Shown: positions 1-9,770, counted from the stretch's first letter. The stretch: DNA of 37,437 bases from Oscillatoriales cyanobacterium (GCA_004292745.1 RDXH01000006.1:1-37437); one strand, 5' to 3'. The notes: generated from the letters alone by a model not told the origin. Numbers and translations are program-made.

Positions 1-13
1 TTTGAGATTGTGA

Positions 14-95
14 ACAGATGGAATCCTCACCTCACACGCCTTTCATCCCACACTAACCGAGGCGGTATAGTGTGGGGATTCCCGTCTGTCTAGCT
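14..95. other. Long imperfect hairpin upstream of serA, possible structured RNA or element end
   Basis: The first 343 bases hold no convincing gene. Positions 14-95 form a nested inverted repeat: an outer arm ACAGA-GGAATCC pairs with GGATTCC-TCTGT, and an inner arm CCACACTA pairs with TAGTGTGG around a loop. It could be the end of a mobile element, a structured leader, or the terminator of a gene left of the window. The rest of the stretch up to serA shows nothing further that I can name. Confidence 0.4.
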
Positions 96-343
96 AAAAT
101 TTATTATAACCCGAAAAGACTTGCTAGCTAAGCAGTTCGGGGATTTGAAGGCGGTTTGAGAGTGCGATCGACCACAAACCTAAAATATTTCAAGCAAAAA
201 CGACCTGTCTCGACCAAATACATATACAATTCAAACTGCACAAAGCCAAAATAAAGCTCAGCAGTAAGATACTGCTCCCAGTCTTAGCCTTTACTTTGAG
301 CTCGCTGGGCCTATTTTTACTGAATTCCACTCAATTGCTTGCT

Positions 344-1927
344 ATGCCTAAAGTTTTAGTATCCGATCCGATCGACCAAGCCGGAATTGATATCCTGTCT
401 CAAGTCGCTCAAGTTGATGTCAACACAGGTTTGTCAGCAGCAGAACTGGTACGAATTATTCCAGAATACGACGCTTTAATGATTCGTTCTGGCACCCAAG
501 TTACCAAAGAAATCATCGAAGCCGGCAACTTACTCAAAATCATCGGCCGCGCCGGAGTCGGCGTAGACAACGTAGATGTACCCGCCGCCACTCGCAAAGG
601 AATTGTAGTCGTCAATTCTCCCGAAGGTAACACGATCGCCGCCGCCGAACACGCGATCGCCATGATGCTCTCCATGTCCCGCCACATTCCAGAAGCCAAC
701 GCATCTGTCAAAAGTGGTAAATGGGAACGCAATCGCTTCATCGGCGTAGAAGTTTACAAAAAAACCCTCGGTATCGTCGGTTTGGGCAAAATCGGCTCCC
801 ACTTCGCCGCCTCCGCCAAAGCAATGGGCATGAAGCTGCTGGCCTACGATCCATTCATTTCCGCCGAAAGAGCCGAACAGTTGGGCTGTCGCTTAGTAGA
901 ACTCGAATTGCTGATGCGCGAATCCGACTACATCACCCTGCACATTCCCAAAACCCCGGAAACCAAGCACCTAATTAACGCTGAAGTGCTGTCGAAAATG
1001 AAGCCTACGGCCCGCATCATTAACTGCGCCAGAGGTGGCATCATCGACGAAGCAGCCCTCGCTGAAGCCATAAAAGAAGGGAAGATTGCCGGCGCTGCGA
1101 TCGACGTTTACGAACACGAGCCCCTGGAAGCTGATTCTCCTCTGCGGAGTGTGGGCCAAAACATCGTGCTCACACCCCACTTGGGCGCATCGACAGCCGA
1201 AGCTCAGGTGAATGTGGCGATCGACGTCGCCGAACAAATTCGTGATGTACTGTTAGGATTGCCCGCGCGATCGGCTGTTAACATACCAGGAATTTTCCCA
1301 GATTCGATCGAAAAACTCAAACCATACCTGCAACTCGCCGAAACCCTAGGCAACCTCGTCAGCCAGCTAGCCGGCGGCCGAGTCGATTACCTCAACGTCC
1401 AACTCCAAGGCGAATTAGCAAATAACCAAAGCCAGCCCGTAGTCGTCGCCGCCCTCAAAGGACTCCTCTCCCAAGCCCTCAGAGAGCGCGTTAACTACGT
1501 CAACGCCAGCATCGAAGCCAAAGAACGCGGAATTCGCGTCGTCGAAACCAGAGACGCCTCCATTCGCGACTACACAGGCTCTCTGCACCTGATGGCGAAG
1601 GGAACCCTGGGCGAACACACCGTCACTGGTGCTGTCCTCGGCGAAAACGAAATTCGGATTACCAGCGTGGACGATTTCCCCGTCAACGTTTCCCCGACTC
1701 ACCATATGTTATTTACCTTGCACCGCGATATGCCGGGAATTATTGGCAAAATTGGTTCTCAGTTGGGCAGTTTTAATGTCAATATTGCCAGTATGCAGGT
1801 CGGCCGTAAAATCGTGCGCGGTGACGCGGTGATGGTTCTGAGCCTCGATGACCCTCTACCAGAGGGGATTTTGGCTGAAATCATCAAAGTTCCAGGAATT
1901 CGGGATGCTTACACGGTAAATCTTTGA
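344..1927 (+). CDS. serA: D-3-phosphoglycerate dehydrogenase
   Basis: Catalyses NAD-dependent oxidation of 3-phosphoglycerate to 3-phosphohydroxypyruvate, the first step of serine synthesis, in the cytoplasm. I use the ATG at 344 (MPKVLVSDPID), giving 528 residues, the usual length of the long SerA form; an in-frame TTG at 296 would add 16 residues unlike the family. Visible are the N-terminal substrate domain, the nucleotide-binding GLGKIG at about residues 146-151, the catalytic Arg in NCARGG (about 230) and His in LTPHLGAST (about 279), an intervening ASB-type domain (about 320-450), and a C-terminal ACT domain from about 455 (FTLHRDMPGIIGKIG). The ACT domain suggests amino acid (serine) feedback. 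It stands alone, with a repeat element directly downstream. Function is very secure by family motifs. Confidence 0.97.
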   Translation: MPKVLVSDPIDQAGIDILSQVAQVDVNTGLSAAELVRIIPEYDALMIRSGTQVTKEIIEAGNLLKIIGRAGVGVDNVDVPAATRKGIVVVNSPEGNTIAAAEHAIAMMLSMSRHIPEANASVKSGKWERNRFIGVEVYKKTLGIVGLGKIGSHFAASAKAMGMKLLAYDPFISAERAEQLGCRLVELELLMRESDYITLHIPKTPETKHLINAEVLSKMKPTARIINCARGGIIDEAALAEAIKEGKIAGAAIDVYEHEPLEADSPLRSVGQNIVLTPHLGASTAEAQVNVAIDVAEQIRDVLLGLPARSAVNIPGIFPDSIEKLKPYLQLAETLGNLVSQLAGGRVDYLNVQLQGELANNQSQPVVVAALKGLLSQALRERVNYVNASIEAKERGIRVVETRDASIRDYTGSLHLMAKGTLGEHTVTGAVLGENEIRITSVDDFPVNVSPTHHMLFTLHRDMPGIIGKIGSQLGSFNVNIASMQVGRKIVRGDAVMVLSLDDPLPEGILAEIIKVPGIRDAYTVNL

Positions 1928-1973
1928 GGTATTTTAGATTTTAGGTTTTGAATTGGGGGACTGATCCCGCCCC

Positions 1974-2169
1974 ATTGGTGTCAACTTAACGTCAAACCCA
2001 GTCAGAGACTGCTGTTTGACTATTAAGCCTAGATCCCCCCTAGCCCCCCTTAAGAAGGGGGGGACAAGAGTCTTCTCAAAGTCCCCCTTCTTAAGGGGGA
2101 TGCGAGGGGGATCTAGACTCAGGTAAAAACCAGATTTCTCAGGGCTTTCAGGCTTAAGTTGACACCAAT
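1974..2169. mobile_element. MITE-like element, copy 1, with 10-bp flanking duplication
   Basis: About 196 bp bounded by perfect 16-bp terminal inverted repeats ATTGGTGTCAACTTAA. The interior is also self-complementary (C-runs paired with G-runs around CTTAAG), so the whole unit could fold into a rod. It encodes nothing plausible. GATCCCGCCC occurs directly on both sides (1963-1972 and 2170-2179), as expected for a target-site duplication. Related copies lie at 20011-20231 and 33199-33399. It fills most of the serA-prmA gap (1928-2264); the rest is short AATCTAAAAT-type repeats. Confidence 0.75.
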
Positions 2170-2264
2170 GATCCCGCCCTTGCTCCCAATCTAAAATCTC
2201 AAATCGCAAGTTCTCAGTCTCTCTCCCCCAATCTACAATCTAAAATCTCCAATCTAAAATCCTT

Positions 2265-3155
2265 ATGGCACATAGCTGGTGGGAAATTCGAGTTCTTTGC
2301 GATCCGGCGTTGGAAGATATCATCTTCTGGCGCTTGGAAATGTTCGGCTGTCAGGGAAGTGTCAGCGAGATGAAAAGTAATTCTTGTCTGATGTCGGCTT
2401 ACCTCCCGGAAGAAAAGGCGGGATTGTTGGATTTGGCCGCCCTGTCGCTGTGGCTGCGCCAAGATGCCCTGTGCGCGGGTTTGCCTTTACCAGCGATGCA
2501 GTGGGATTTGATTGAGGAAGAGGATTGGGGCAGCACTTGGAAGCAGCATTGGCAGCCTCAAGAAATTGGCGATCGCTTTTTAGTTTATCCCGCTTGGCTA
2601 CCAATACCGCATAATCCCGATCGCATCATTTTACGTTTAGATCCCGGTGTCGCTTTCGGTACCGGTGCCCACGCCACCACTCAGCTTTGTCTGGAGTCGC
2701 TGGAAATGCGCCTCGGTTTTGATGACAAAGAGTGTGTAGTTGCCGATATTGGCTGCGGATCTGGTATTTTGTCGATCGGCGCTGTTTTATTGGGCGCCAC
2801 AAAAGTTTATGCTCTGGATACAGATCCTTTGGCCGTGCGATCGACCATTAGCAACAGACAACTCAACCGCGTTAACCCGCAGCAGTTGGTTTCAGAACTT
2901 GGCAGTGTCGATCGGCTAAAAGAAATGGTAAATGAACCTTTAGATGGTTTCATGTGCAATATTTTAGCAGAAGTAATCATTGATTTAATCCCGCAATTCA
3001 CTGAAATTAGCAAACCAACTACTTGGGGAGTTCTCAGTGGCATTTTACTCGAACAAGCTAAACCAATTGCTGATACTCTCGAACAGCACGGCTGGATTGT
3101 CGCTACTCTGTGGAAGCGCCAAGATTGGTGTTGTTTCAATATTCGGCGCAGTTAA
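2265..3155 (+). CDS. prmA: Ribosomal protein L11 methyltransferase
   Basis: SAM-dependent methyltransferase that trimethylates ribosomal protein L11. The 296-residue length and layout match PrmA: an N-terminal L11-recognition domain ([20 protein letters not shown]), a linker, then the catalytic domain. Signatures are [19 protein letters not shown] before the SAM site, [11 protein letters not shown] (about residues 160-170, motif I), ALDTDPLAV (acidic residue for the ribose) and CNILAEVI, the PrmA form of motif IV. The ATG at 2265 gives the expected start; no strong ribosome-binding site precedes it. It is convergent with the giant kinase gene. Nothing suggests loss of function. Confidence 0.95.
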   Translation: MAHSWWEIRVLCDPALEDIIFWRLEMFGCQGSVSEMKSNSCLMSAYLPEEKAGLLDLAALSLWLRQDALCAGLPLPAMQWDLIEEEDWGSTWKQHWQPQEIGDRFLVYPAWLPIPHNPDRIILRLDPGVAFGTGAHATTQLCLESLEMRLGFDDKECVVADIGCGSGILSIGAVLLGATKVYALDTDPLAVRSTISNRQLNRVNPQQLVSELGSVDRLKEMVNEPLDGFMCNILAEVIIDLIPQFTEISKPTTWGVLSGILLEQAKPIADTLEQHGWIVATLWKRQDWCCFNIRRS

Positions 3156-3198
3156 CAATCTCAGATTTTTGATTAGGAATTGAGGTTTGCTGTCCTAT

Positions 3199-3263
3199 TA
3201 TAGCAACCGCCAAGGTGGTTAAGGCATTTATCTGATCGTTCCCTGAGCGGAGTCGAAGGGTTC
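3199..3263. repeat. Partial copy of the AGCAACCGCCAA / CTGAGCG-AGTCGAAG repeat
   Basis: Starts ATAGCAACCGCCAAGGTGGTT and continues to CCTGAGCGGAGTCGAAGGG. The same two blocks occur in the same order at 7775-7830 inside the kinase gene. This copy lies between prmA and the convergent kinase gene and appears to lack the right-hand inverted half. Confidence 0.6.
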
Positions 3264-3320
3264 ATATCATTTCCGGTAGCATTGGACTCTATATCATAAG
3301 GAGTGTAATCGGAATTGATA

Positions 3321-6300
3321 TTAATTCAAAGGCAGCGCGATCGCAAATTCCGTCCCTTCACCCACCACCGAATCACAACTCAGCTTACCAGCGTGGGTTT
3401 CTTCCACAATTTGCCGGCTGATAGACAACCCCAACCCCGTACCCTTTCCAACACCTTTAGTCGTGAATAAATGGTCAAATATTTTCGACTTGATCTCCAG
3501 CGACATCCCTTGACCATTATCTTTGATTTTAATCACCACACTCTGGTTATCCTCAGAGACATGAGTCATAATCGCGATCGTATTCGGTAAAGCCTCAATC
3601 TCATCATAAGTCCGGTCTTGATTCGATTCCTCAAAACAGTCGATCGCATTTGCCAACAAATTCATAAAAACCTGATTCAGTTGCCCAAAATAACATTTAA
3701 CTGGCGGAATATATCCGTACTCCTTAATAATTTTAATCGCAGGGCGAGTATCTTTAGCCTTCAGGCGATACTGCAAAATCAGCAAAGTGCTATCGATACC
3801 CTCATGAATATTTGCTGACACCTTAGTCGCACTATCAGCACGGGAAAAAGTACGGAGAGACGTGCTAATATTACGGATACGATCTGTACCAGATTTCATC
3901 GATAAAAGCATTTTCGGCAAATCTTCCATCAAATATTCTAAATCAATATCCGATGCTTTATCCTCTAATTCATCTCCACAATTCGGAAATTTTTCCTGGT
4001 AAAGATGCAAATAATCAATCAAATCCAAGCTAGCCTCAGCAGCAGCATCAACATTACCAGAAATAAAACCGAGCGGATTGTTAATTTCGTGAGCCACCCC
4101 TGCAATCAAGTTGCCCAAAGCAGACATCTTTTCGCTTTGAATTAGTTGTAATTGTGCCTGTTGCAGTTCATTTAATGATTTTTCTAACTGTTGAGATTTC
4201 TCTTGCTCCCGCGCGTATAAAACAGCATTTTCTACCGCAATAGCAACTTGAGAAACCAATACTTTGAATACTTCAACCCTCTCCGCTGTAAAAGCTCCTA
4301 CCGTCAAAGCATTTTCTAGATAAATAATTCCCCGCCGCTGAGATTGATAAATAATCGGCAAACATAGGATTGATTTTGGTTGATATTTCTGAATGTAAGC
4401 ATCCGCATTAAAAGGTGCGGTGACAGTCGCATTGTCTAAAACCAAAGGCTTTTGAGTGCGCTGTACATAATTGATTACAGAAAGCGGTACATCTTGATAA
4501 TTTTCTACTGGAATAGACGGTGAAAGAGTCTCTTGAGTCTGAGCAGAAGTACCCATAGCTTCTATACAGAGGATATCATTTTTCAGCAACATCACTACTA
4601 CTTTTTGAGCCGCCGCATTTTCTAACAAAATATTGATCAACTTAGTCAATAACTTATCGAGTACAATTTCACTGGTAATAGCTTGAGAAGCTTTGACAAA
4701 AGCGCTCAAATCTAAGAAATTGCCTAAACTATTACTCGTCGTATTTCCAGTGGTAGTGCGGGTAACATCGAGGCTTCGGGTTTCTGCGGTGCGGGTTTGT
4801 GTTACCAAGAAAGGATGTATAGACTCTAAGTGTTTAACTTTCGCTATAGCTCCCCAGTGGATGTAGCCGTAATATGCTTTAGTTAGATATGCTTGAGAAA
4901 TTATTTGTTTCCCCAGAGATAGATAGAATTCTCCGGCTAATTCATAGGCTAATGCTTCCTCTTGAATATAACCGTTTTTGGCAGAACCTGCAATTGCGCG
5001 ATCGTACAAATCCATCGCTTGGCTATCATACCCCAAAACTCGCGCTTGTTCCGCTGCTACCAAGTCGTACTTGTGTTGATAATTCATCGGAGCATGAAAA
5101 GCCCATTTTTTCATCTTTTTTTGGAGCTGCTCAACTTTTTTCAAAAATTGCTTTTGCTCCTTTTTACTAGCTTCTGGATACAAAGCAAGCAGGCTGAGAG
5201 AGTAGTATAATTTATTGACAGCAATCACATAAAATCCGGCTGCAACATCTTCATGTTTCTCAAATAACCTGGAATTTTCTACGGCTTGGACATAGTTTCC
5301 GAATGTGAAGTTCAGCATTGTCTTGGCATTATACGCCAAAATAACTAAAAGAAATATTTTATATTCTATCAAAATGGGAAGCGTTTTGAACTCATTAAAG
5401 CTGTCGCCGACTAAATAGCATGGATCTACTGATTTCCCGCGCAAATTGATCGCTGTTTGTCTCTCTATACTGATATAATCAGAGCAACCTTCTTGTTTAA
5501 TTTTTTGCAGTAGTTTTATATATTTACCTGTCTCCTCTTCAACCAAATCGAGAGACTCTCCCGCCCACAGTTTATAAGAGCAATATATACATAGAGAATA
5601 ACCCGCATATTCTAACTCTCCACTTTCCATGCCGATTTTAAAACCTTCCATGAGATAGCCTAATCCTGACTTAAGTTCGGCTTTCTGGTGTGCTATCAAA
5701 AAACTAAAGACTTCATAAACTCTACTTTTGATCGAACCGAATGGAAATTTATCTAGCAGCCTAATTGCCAGTTGACCGAATTGGTATCCCAAATTAATAT
5801 TCCCTAGCCTGCATAGCACTACGCCATAATAAACGTAGCCGACACTAGAATAAGGGGAATTGCCATATTCCAGGCACAGCTTGACCATCGTAAATGCCAG
5901 CAGCGGTACCAGTTGGGGCTTGATATGAAAAGCAGTGCCGAGAATCCCTGATAAAATTCGCATGGCTGCTTGTCGATTGAGATCGGTCATTTCTGGCAAG
6001 TTAGCTAAATCGTCAATTCGCTTAATTCCCAAGCTCAGTTTTGTGTCGATCGTTCCTACCATAGTGTTTAGCGAGTTGGGATTTTCAGGAAAAGAAATAC
6101 CTAACAGTTTCAGCACTTTCAGTCCTATACTTAGTGCTTCGACAAGTTTGCTATCTTGAACATTATAAGACTGGATTTGAACTTCATAAGCATTTACTTT
6201 TTCTAATATAGTTTTGGCTCGATTCAGGATGATATCGACTAATTCTTTTGATTTTTCATGGTTAATATTTAAGTATTCAGTTTCTGCTCTTGACTCGTAA

Positions 6301-8867
6301 ATTGCTAACGTTAAGTCATACTGACTTTCCCAACAATCCGCTGGTAATAATCCCATAGCAACCCGCAAATATCTAACAGCAGCTTCATAAGCATTAGCCG
6401 CTTTTGCCTTACGTCCCGCAGTTAAATTTAATCGTGCCAAATCAATTTTTTCTGCCTGCTGGCTAATCGTATCAATTCCGACATTCAATTGATTGACAAT
6501 ATCAAAAATGTTTTCTTCGAGCTTTTCTGCTGGAGTATTCTGTAACAGTAATTGACCTATTTTTAAATGGGTTGATTGCTTTTGGTCTTCGGGAATTAGC
6601 GAATAGGCGGCTTGCTGGACGCGATCGTGCAAAAATCTGTAACTAACCCGCGAGGTATCTAATTTCAGATTAATTGATTCCGATTTGTCGAAAACTAAAG
6701 GAATGCGATAAGCATCACTTAAAGGCAGAATCAACCCTGCTTGCAAAGCAGAATCCAGTTCAGTGGCTGTAGTATTAGCTGACGCTTCGCTAACAAGTGA
6801 AATCACATCAAGAGCGAATTTATCGCCCACACAAGCTGCTAATTTTAATACTTCTTGCGTGGCTGCGGGGAGCTTTTCAATCCGACTGGCTACCAGTTCC
6901 ACCACACTTTTATCGGTGATGCCAATGGCTTGAATTTCATCGATACTCCAATTCCATCCCCCTTTACCTTCCAGGGGACTAAAGTCAAATTTCAAAAGAT
7001 TGTCTTGATAAAGTGCTTGGAGTAGCTGCGTCAAGAAAAAAGGATTACCGCCTGTTTTATTGCAGATCAACTCTGCTAGATTTTTTACTTTTTCGGTGCT
7101 GTTGTTAAGTGCTTCAGCGACTAACTCAGTCACGTTTTCTAAATCCAGCGGTTGCAGCACAATATTGTTAACAACCGTACCCGTTTTTTCAATCTCTTCT
7201 ACAGTTTGAATTAAAGGGTGAGTCGGACTAACTTCGTTATCTCGATAAGCACCGATTAGCAACAAATATTGCTGGTCAGGGTCAGCGATCAGTGTTTGCA
7301 TTAACTTTAAGGTTGCTGAATCTGCCCACTGCAAATCGTCTAAAAAAATCACTAGCGGGTGTTCTTTTTGGGCGAAGACGCGAATAAATTCTTTGAATAC
7401 CCGATTGAATCGATTTTGCGATTCTACAGGGCCTAGTTCTGGTACTTCCGGCTGTTTGCCAACTATCAATTCAACTTCTGGAATTACATCGGCAATTACT
7501 TTACCATCTGTTCCTAAAGCTGTTAAAATTTTAGTATGCCATGTTTCTATAGCAGCAGCACTTTCAGTTAGCAACTGGCGTAGCAGCGAGTTAAATGCTT
7601 GGATTAATGATGCGTAGGGAATATTGCGTTTTAATTGGTCGAATTTGCCACTGATGAAGTAACCTTTTGAGCGAGTAATTGGCTTGCTAACTTCATTGAC
7701 AACTGCTGATTTGCCGATACCAGAATAACCCGAAACTAGCATCAATTCGCTTTGGGAATGGGCCGGTTTTTCTGTATAGCAACCGCCAATGTGGTTAGGA
7801 TACTTCCGGTCACTGAGCGTAGTCGAAGTGGGCATTTCGACTACGCTCAATGACCAAAGAGCCTTGGCGACTGCTGTATTTTGGTTGGGCGGCAATAAAG
7901 ATTCGGCTGAATGTGTCCCTACACGTTCAAATGCTGCTAATAGTTCGTTGACTTGTTGTTCTCTACCGTACAATTTTTGAGGAATTAATAACTGACTGAG
8001 AATATCTAAGCGTCCGGGAGTAAAGTCTGAAATTTGGTTGTTTGTGTCTAACTGATGCAAGCAAATTTCTAAATCTGCCAATAATCCGGCCGCACTTTGA
8101 TATCTGTGTTCGGCATTTTTGGACATCAATTTCATCACTATTTCTGAGATGATTTGGGGAATTTCAGGATTAATTTGATGTGGTGAAATTGCTTGAAATG
8201 CGATGTGGCTATAAACTATTTCTAAGGGATCACTACTGGCGAAAGGCAATGTACCTGTTAGCATTTCATACAAGCTAATTCCGAGGGAATAAAAGTCGGT
8301 GCGGTAGTCGAGGGTGCGATTCATTCTCCCGGTTTGTTCGGGTGACATATAGGCTAATGTGCCTTCGACGGAGTTGGGATTGTTAAATTGGGGGTTTTCT
8401 TTGTTGAGTTTTGTCGCAATACCGAAGTCTGTAAGTTTGACTTGCTTTGTTTGGGAGTTGATGATGATGTTGCTGGGCTTGATATCTTTGTGAATAATCT
8501 GATTTTGGTGGAGGTATTCTAGGGCTTTAGTAATTTGGATGGCAATGTTTAAAATTGCTTGTGGAGTCAATGTCTCTGTTTCCAGCAGTTTTCCGAGAGA
8601 TTCCCCACCAAAATCTTCTAAAACCAGTCCTAATCGGTGTTCAAAGCTTTGGATACTGATGGTTTTGACGATTTGTTCGCTATCTAAATTCTGGCGGATT
8701 TGATATTCGTGTTTGAGGCGGGTAATTGCTTCGAGTGTCGGATATTCGGCTTTCAGAAGTTTAAGAATTGTTACGGATTGGTTTATCAACGTTTGGCCGC
8801 GATAGATAATTGTTTCGATGCCTTCATGGAGAGTAGAATTTATTTGGTATTCTGAAAGGCTTAGCAT
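3321..8867 (-). CDS. Giant hybrid signalling protein: Ser/Thr kinase - AAA-type ATPase - GAF - histidine kinase
   Basis: A 1848-residue sensor of a family common in filamentous cyanobacteria. Domains in order: an N-terminal eukaryotic-type kinase (about 8-270) with HKDIKPSN near residue 126, DFG and GTLAYMSPEQ; a PknK/MalT-like AAA ATPase with Walker A SGYSGIGKS (about 380) and Walker B VIFLDDLQWAD (about 505-513); a long helical, TPR-like middle (about 820-1380); a GAF domain (about 1405-1550); a coiled coil; and a histidine kinase with H-box AGVAHEINNP (about 1588-1597), N-box NQVFMNLLANAID, DNGQGMS and GLGLSISRQIVEE. It has no receiver domain or membrane segment, so it is probably soluble and signals to a separate regulator. 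The glycine-rich loop is poorly conserved. A repeat has inserted in frame in the kinase-ATPase linker (7774-7879). The input signal is unknown. Confidence 0.93.
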   Translation of the reverse strand: MLSLSEYQINSTLHEGIETIIYRGQTLINQSVTILKLLKAEYPTLEAITRLKHEYQIRQNLDSEQIVKTISIQSFEHRLGLVLEDFGGESLGKLLETETLTPQAILNIAIQITKALEYLHQNQIIHKDIKPSNIIINSQTKQVKLTDFGIATKLNKENPQFNNPNSVEGTLAYMSPEQTGRMNRTLDYRTDFYSLGISLYEMLTGTLPFASSDPLEIVYSHIAFQAISPHQINPEIPQIISEIVMKLMSKNAEHRYQSAAGLLADLEICLHQLDTNNQISDFTPGRLDILSQLLIPQKLYGREQQVNELLAAFERVGTHSAESLLPPNQNTAVAKALWSLSVVEMPTSTTLSDRKYPNHIGGCYTEKPAHSQSELMLVSGYSGIGKSAVVNEVSKPITRSKGYFISGKFDQLKRNIPYASLIQAFNSLLRQLLTESAAAIETWHTKILTALGTDGKVIADVIPEVELIVGKQPEVPELGPVESQNRFNRVFKEFIRVFAQKEHPLVIFLDDLQWADSATLKLMQTLIADPDQQYLLLIGAYRDNEVSPTHPLIQTVEEIEKTGTVVNNIVLQPLDLENVTELVAEALNNSTEKVKNLAELICNKTGGNPFFLTQLLQALYQDNLLKFDFSPLEGKGGWNWSIDEIQAIGITDKSVVELVASRIEKLPAATQEVLKLAACVGDKFALDVISLVSEASANTTATELDSALQAGLILPLSDAYRIPLVFDKSESINLKLDTSRVSYRFLHDRVQQAAYSLIPEDQKQSTHLKIGQLLLQNTPAEKLEENIFDIVNQLNVGIDTISQQAEKIDLARLNLTAGRKAKAANAYEAAVRYLRVAMGLLPADCWESQYDLTLAIYESRAETEYLNINHEKSKELVDIILNRAKTILEKVNAYEVQIQSYNVQDSKLVEALSIGLKVLKLLGISFPENPNSLNTMVGTIDTKLSLGIKRIDDLANLPEMTDLNRQAAMRILSGILGTAFHIKPQLVPLLAFTMVKLCLEYGNSPYSSVGYVYYGVVLCRLGNINLGYQFGQLAIRLLDKFPFGSIKSRVYEVFSFLIAHQKAELKSGLGYLMEGFKIGMESGELEYAGYSLCIYCSYKLWAGESLDLVEEETGKYIKLLQKIKQEGCSDYISIERQTAINLRGKSVDPCYLVGDSFNEFKTLPILIEYKIFLLVILAYNAKTMLNFTFGNYVQAVENSRLFEKHEDVAAGFYVIAVNKLYYSLSLLALYPEASKKEQKQFLKKVEQLQKKMKKWAFHAPMNYQHKYDLVAAEQARVLGYDSQAMDLYDRAIAGSAKNGYIQEEALAYELAGEFYLSLGKQIISQAYLTKAYYGYIHWGAIAKVKHLESIHPFLVTQTRTAETRSLDVTRTTTGNTTSNSLGNFLDLSAFVKASQAITSEIVLDKLLTKLINILLENAAAQKVVVMLLKNDILCIEAMGTSAQTQETLSPSIPVENYQDVPLSVINYVQRTQKPLVLDNATVTAPFNADAYIQKYQPKSILCLPIIYQSQRRGIIYLENALTVGAFTAERVEVFKVLVSQVAIAVENAVLYAREQEKSQQLEKSLNELQQAQLQLIQSEKMSALGNLIAGVAHEINNPLGFISGNVDAAAEASLDLIDYLHLYQEKFPNCGDELEDKASDIDLEYLMEDLPKMLLSMKSGTDRIRNISTSLRTFSRADSATKVSANIHEGIDSTLLILQYRLKAKDTRPAIKIIKEYGYIPPVKCYFGQLNQVFMNLLANAIDCFEESNQDRTYDEIEALPNTIAIMTHVSEDNQSVVIKIKDNGQGMSLEIKSKIFDHLFTTKGVGKGTGLGLSISRQIVEETHAGKLSCDSVVGEGTEFAIALPLN
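7774..7879. repeat. Palindromic repeat inserted in frame within the giant kinase gene
   Basis: The unit begins TATAGCAACCGCCAA and ends TTGGCGACTGCTGTA, roughly inverted ends. Its centre has TTGAGCGTAGTCGAAA-like arms facing each other (ACTGAGCGTAGTCGAAG and TTTCGACTACGCTCAAT). It adds about 35 residues, including MPTSTTLSDRKYPNHIG, just before the Walker A segment without breaking the frame. Related intergenic sequence is at 3199-3263, and the core also occurs at 9028-9060. Confidence 0.7.
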
Positions 8868-9027
8868 AGGTTTGTTTAAAAATTAATTGGATCTAATTCA
8901 ACCTAGAGTAGCGCTAATTTAGTTAATATTTATGTGATATAGATCGCAGTTTATTATGCCACAGGTCACAAATAATATTAAATCCGGCAGCATCGAAATT
9001 AATATTGCCGATAGCGGTTGGTGTTCT

Positions 9028-9060
9028 TCGACCCTTCGACCCTTCGACTACGCTCAGGAA
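9028..9060. repeat. CTGAGCGTAGTCGAAG repeat with tandem TTCGACCC units
   Basis: CTTCGACTACGCTCAG preceded by repeated TTCGACCC units. It is the reverse orientation of the core found at 3243-3260 and 7812-7830. It supplies the stop codon of the membrane protein gene that ends at 9054. The rest of the gap 8868-9053 shows nothing else I can name. Confidence 0.6.
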
Positions 9061-9647
9061 CCACGGAAATGATAAACTAAAGAACGAACGTAAAAAAATA
9101 GTGATCCAATTAAGTAAAAACAATTCACCAAAATCAACAATCCTTTGCCAACATAAGAGTGAACAAAACCAAAAACGCGAAAAGTTGACAGCAGCACTAA
9201 CAACATTTCAATAAAAGAAACAATTGACCCGTAGTGATTCCGATCCCAATAAGAAAACGGACTGATAAAACGGTAATTACTAAATGGAAAAAAGTGTCTG
9301 TGAGCATCGTCATTATGCACCGGCCAATCTCCTAGAGAGTGCAGAATCATGCTCAAAAACAGAATTTGGATGCTTTCCCAGCCAAAGTAATAAGCAATTA
9401 CCCAGCCGATCGCCGCCAGAGGGATAGAATGAAACAGAGCCACAATATTCTGGACAAAAGGCTCATAATATGCTTGCGACCAGATTGTCGCGGACGGTAA
9501 ACGAGCAATGTATTTCGCCCAAAAGTAAAATAAAAATATGGGGATGTCGGGCAAGATTCCGCCGATCGCAATAATTAGATTAGCTTGCGGCAGTTGCGGT
9601 TTGCCGAGAATTGCCAGATTGATAATCGCGTGGCTGGGAGTCTTCAT
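9054..9647 (-). CDS. Membrane-bound YdjM/DUF457-like putative hydrolase
   Basis: A 197-residue integral membrane protein with about four or five hydrophobic segments. The N-terminal MKTPSHAIINLAILG and the internal HSLGDWPVHNDDAHRHFFPF (about residues 103-122) followed by FISPFSYWD match the general pattern of the YdjM/DUF457 family, described as membrane-associated metal-dependent hydrolase-like. The His and Asp residues would be the metal ligands, but no substrate is established for this branch. The ATG at 9645-9647 is the natural start. The C-terminus ends on the stop of a CTGAGCG repeat, so the last residues may be set by repeat insertion. The neighbouring genes give no functional hint. 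Confidence 0.6.
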   Translation of the reverse strand: MKTPSHAIINLAILGKPQLPQANLIIAIGGILPDIPIFLFYFWAKYIARLPSATIWSQAYYEPFVQNIVALFHSIPLAAIGWVIAYYFGWESIQILFLSMILHSLGDWPVHNDDAHRHFFPFSNYRFISPFSYWDRNHYGSIVSFIEMLLVLLSTFRVFGFVHSYVGKGLLILVNCFYLIGSLFFYVRSLVYHFRGS

Positions 9648-9671
9648 GATTGACGGTTAAATCTGTTGGGA

Positions 9672-9737
9672 GGGTGAAGCATTTGGAGATAAAACACTCT
9701 TGTTTTCAACATAAACTGTCGCCCAAATGCTTCACCC
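9672..9737. repeat. Palindromic element GGGTGAAGCATTTGG ... CCAAATGCTTCACCC
   Basis: Two perfect 15-base inverted arms (9672-9686 and 9723-9737) separated by about 36 bases, in the gap between thioredoxin and the membrane protein gene (both -). It is probably a dispersed cyanobacterial repeat. It could also act as a transcriptional barrier downstream of the thioredoxin gene. Confidence 0.6.
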
Positions 9738-9770
9738 CTACACTCATTGTGATACTCTCTTACTACGAAC

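Noticed and set aside
1934-2209. 91-codon frame across the first MITE
   Set aside because: It follows the palindromic element and recurs in the other copies; it is not a protein.
8923-9123. 66-codon frame on - between the kinase and the membrane protein
   Set aside because: It is built from repeat sequence and overlaps the membrane protein end.
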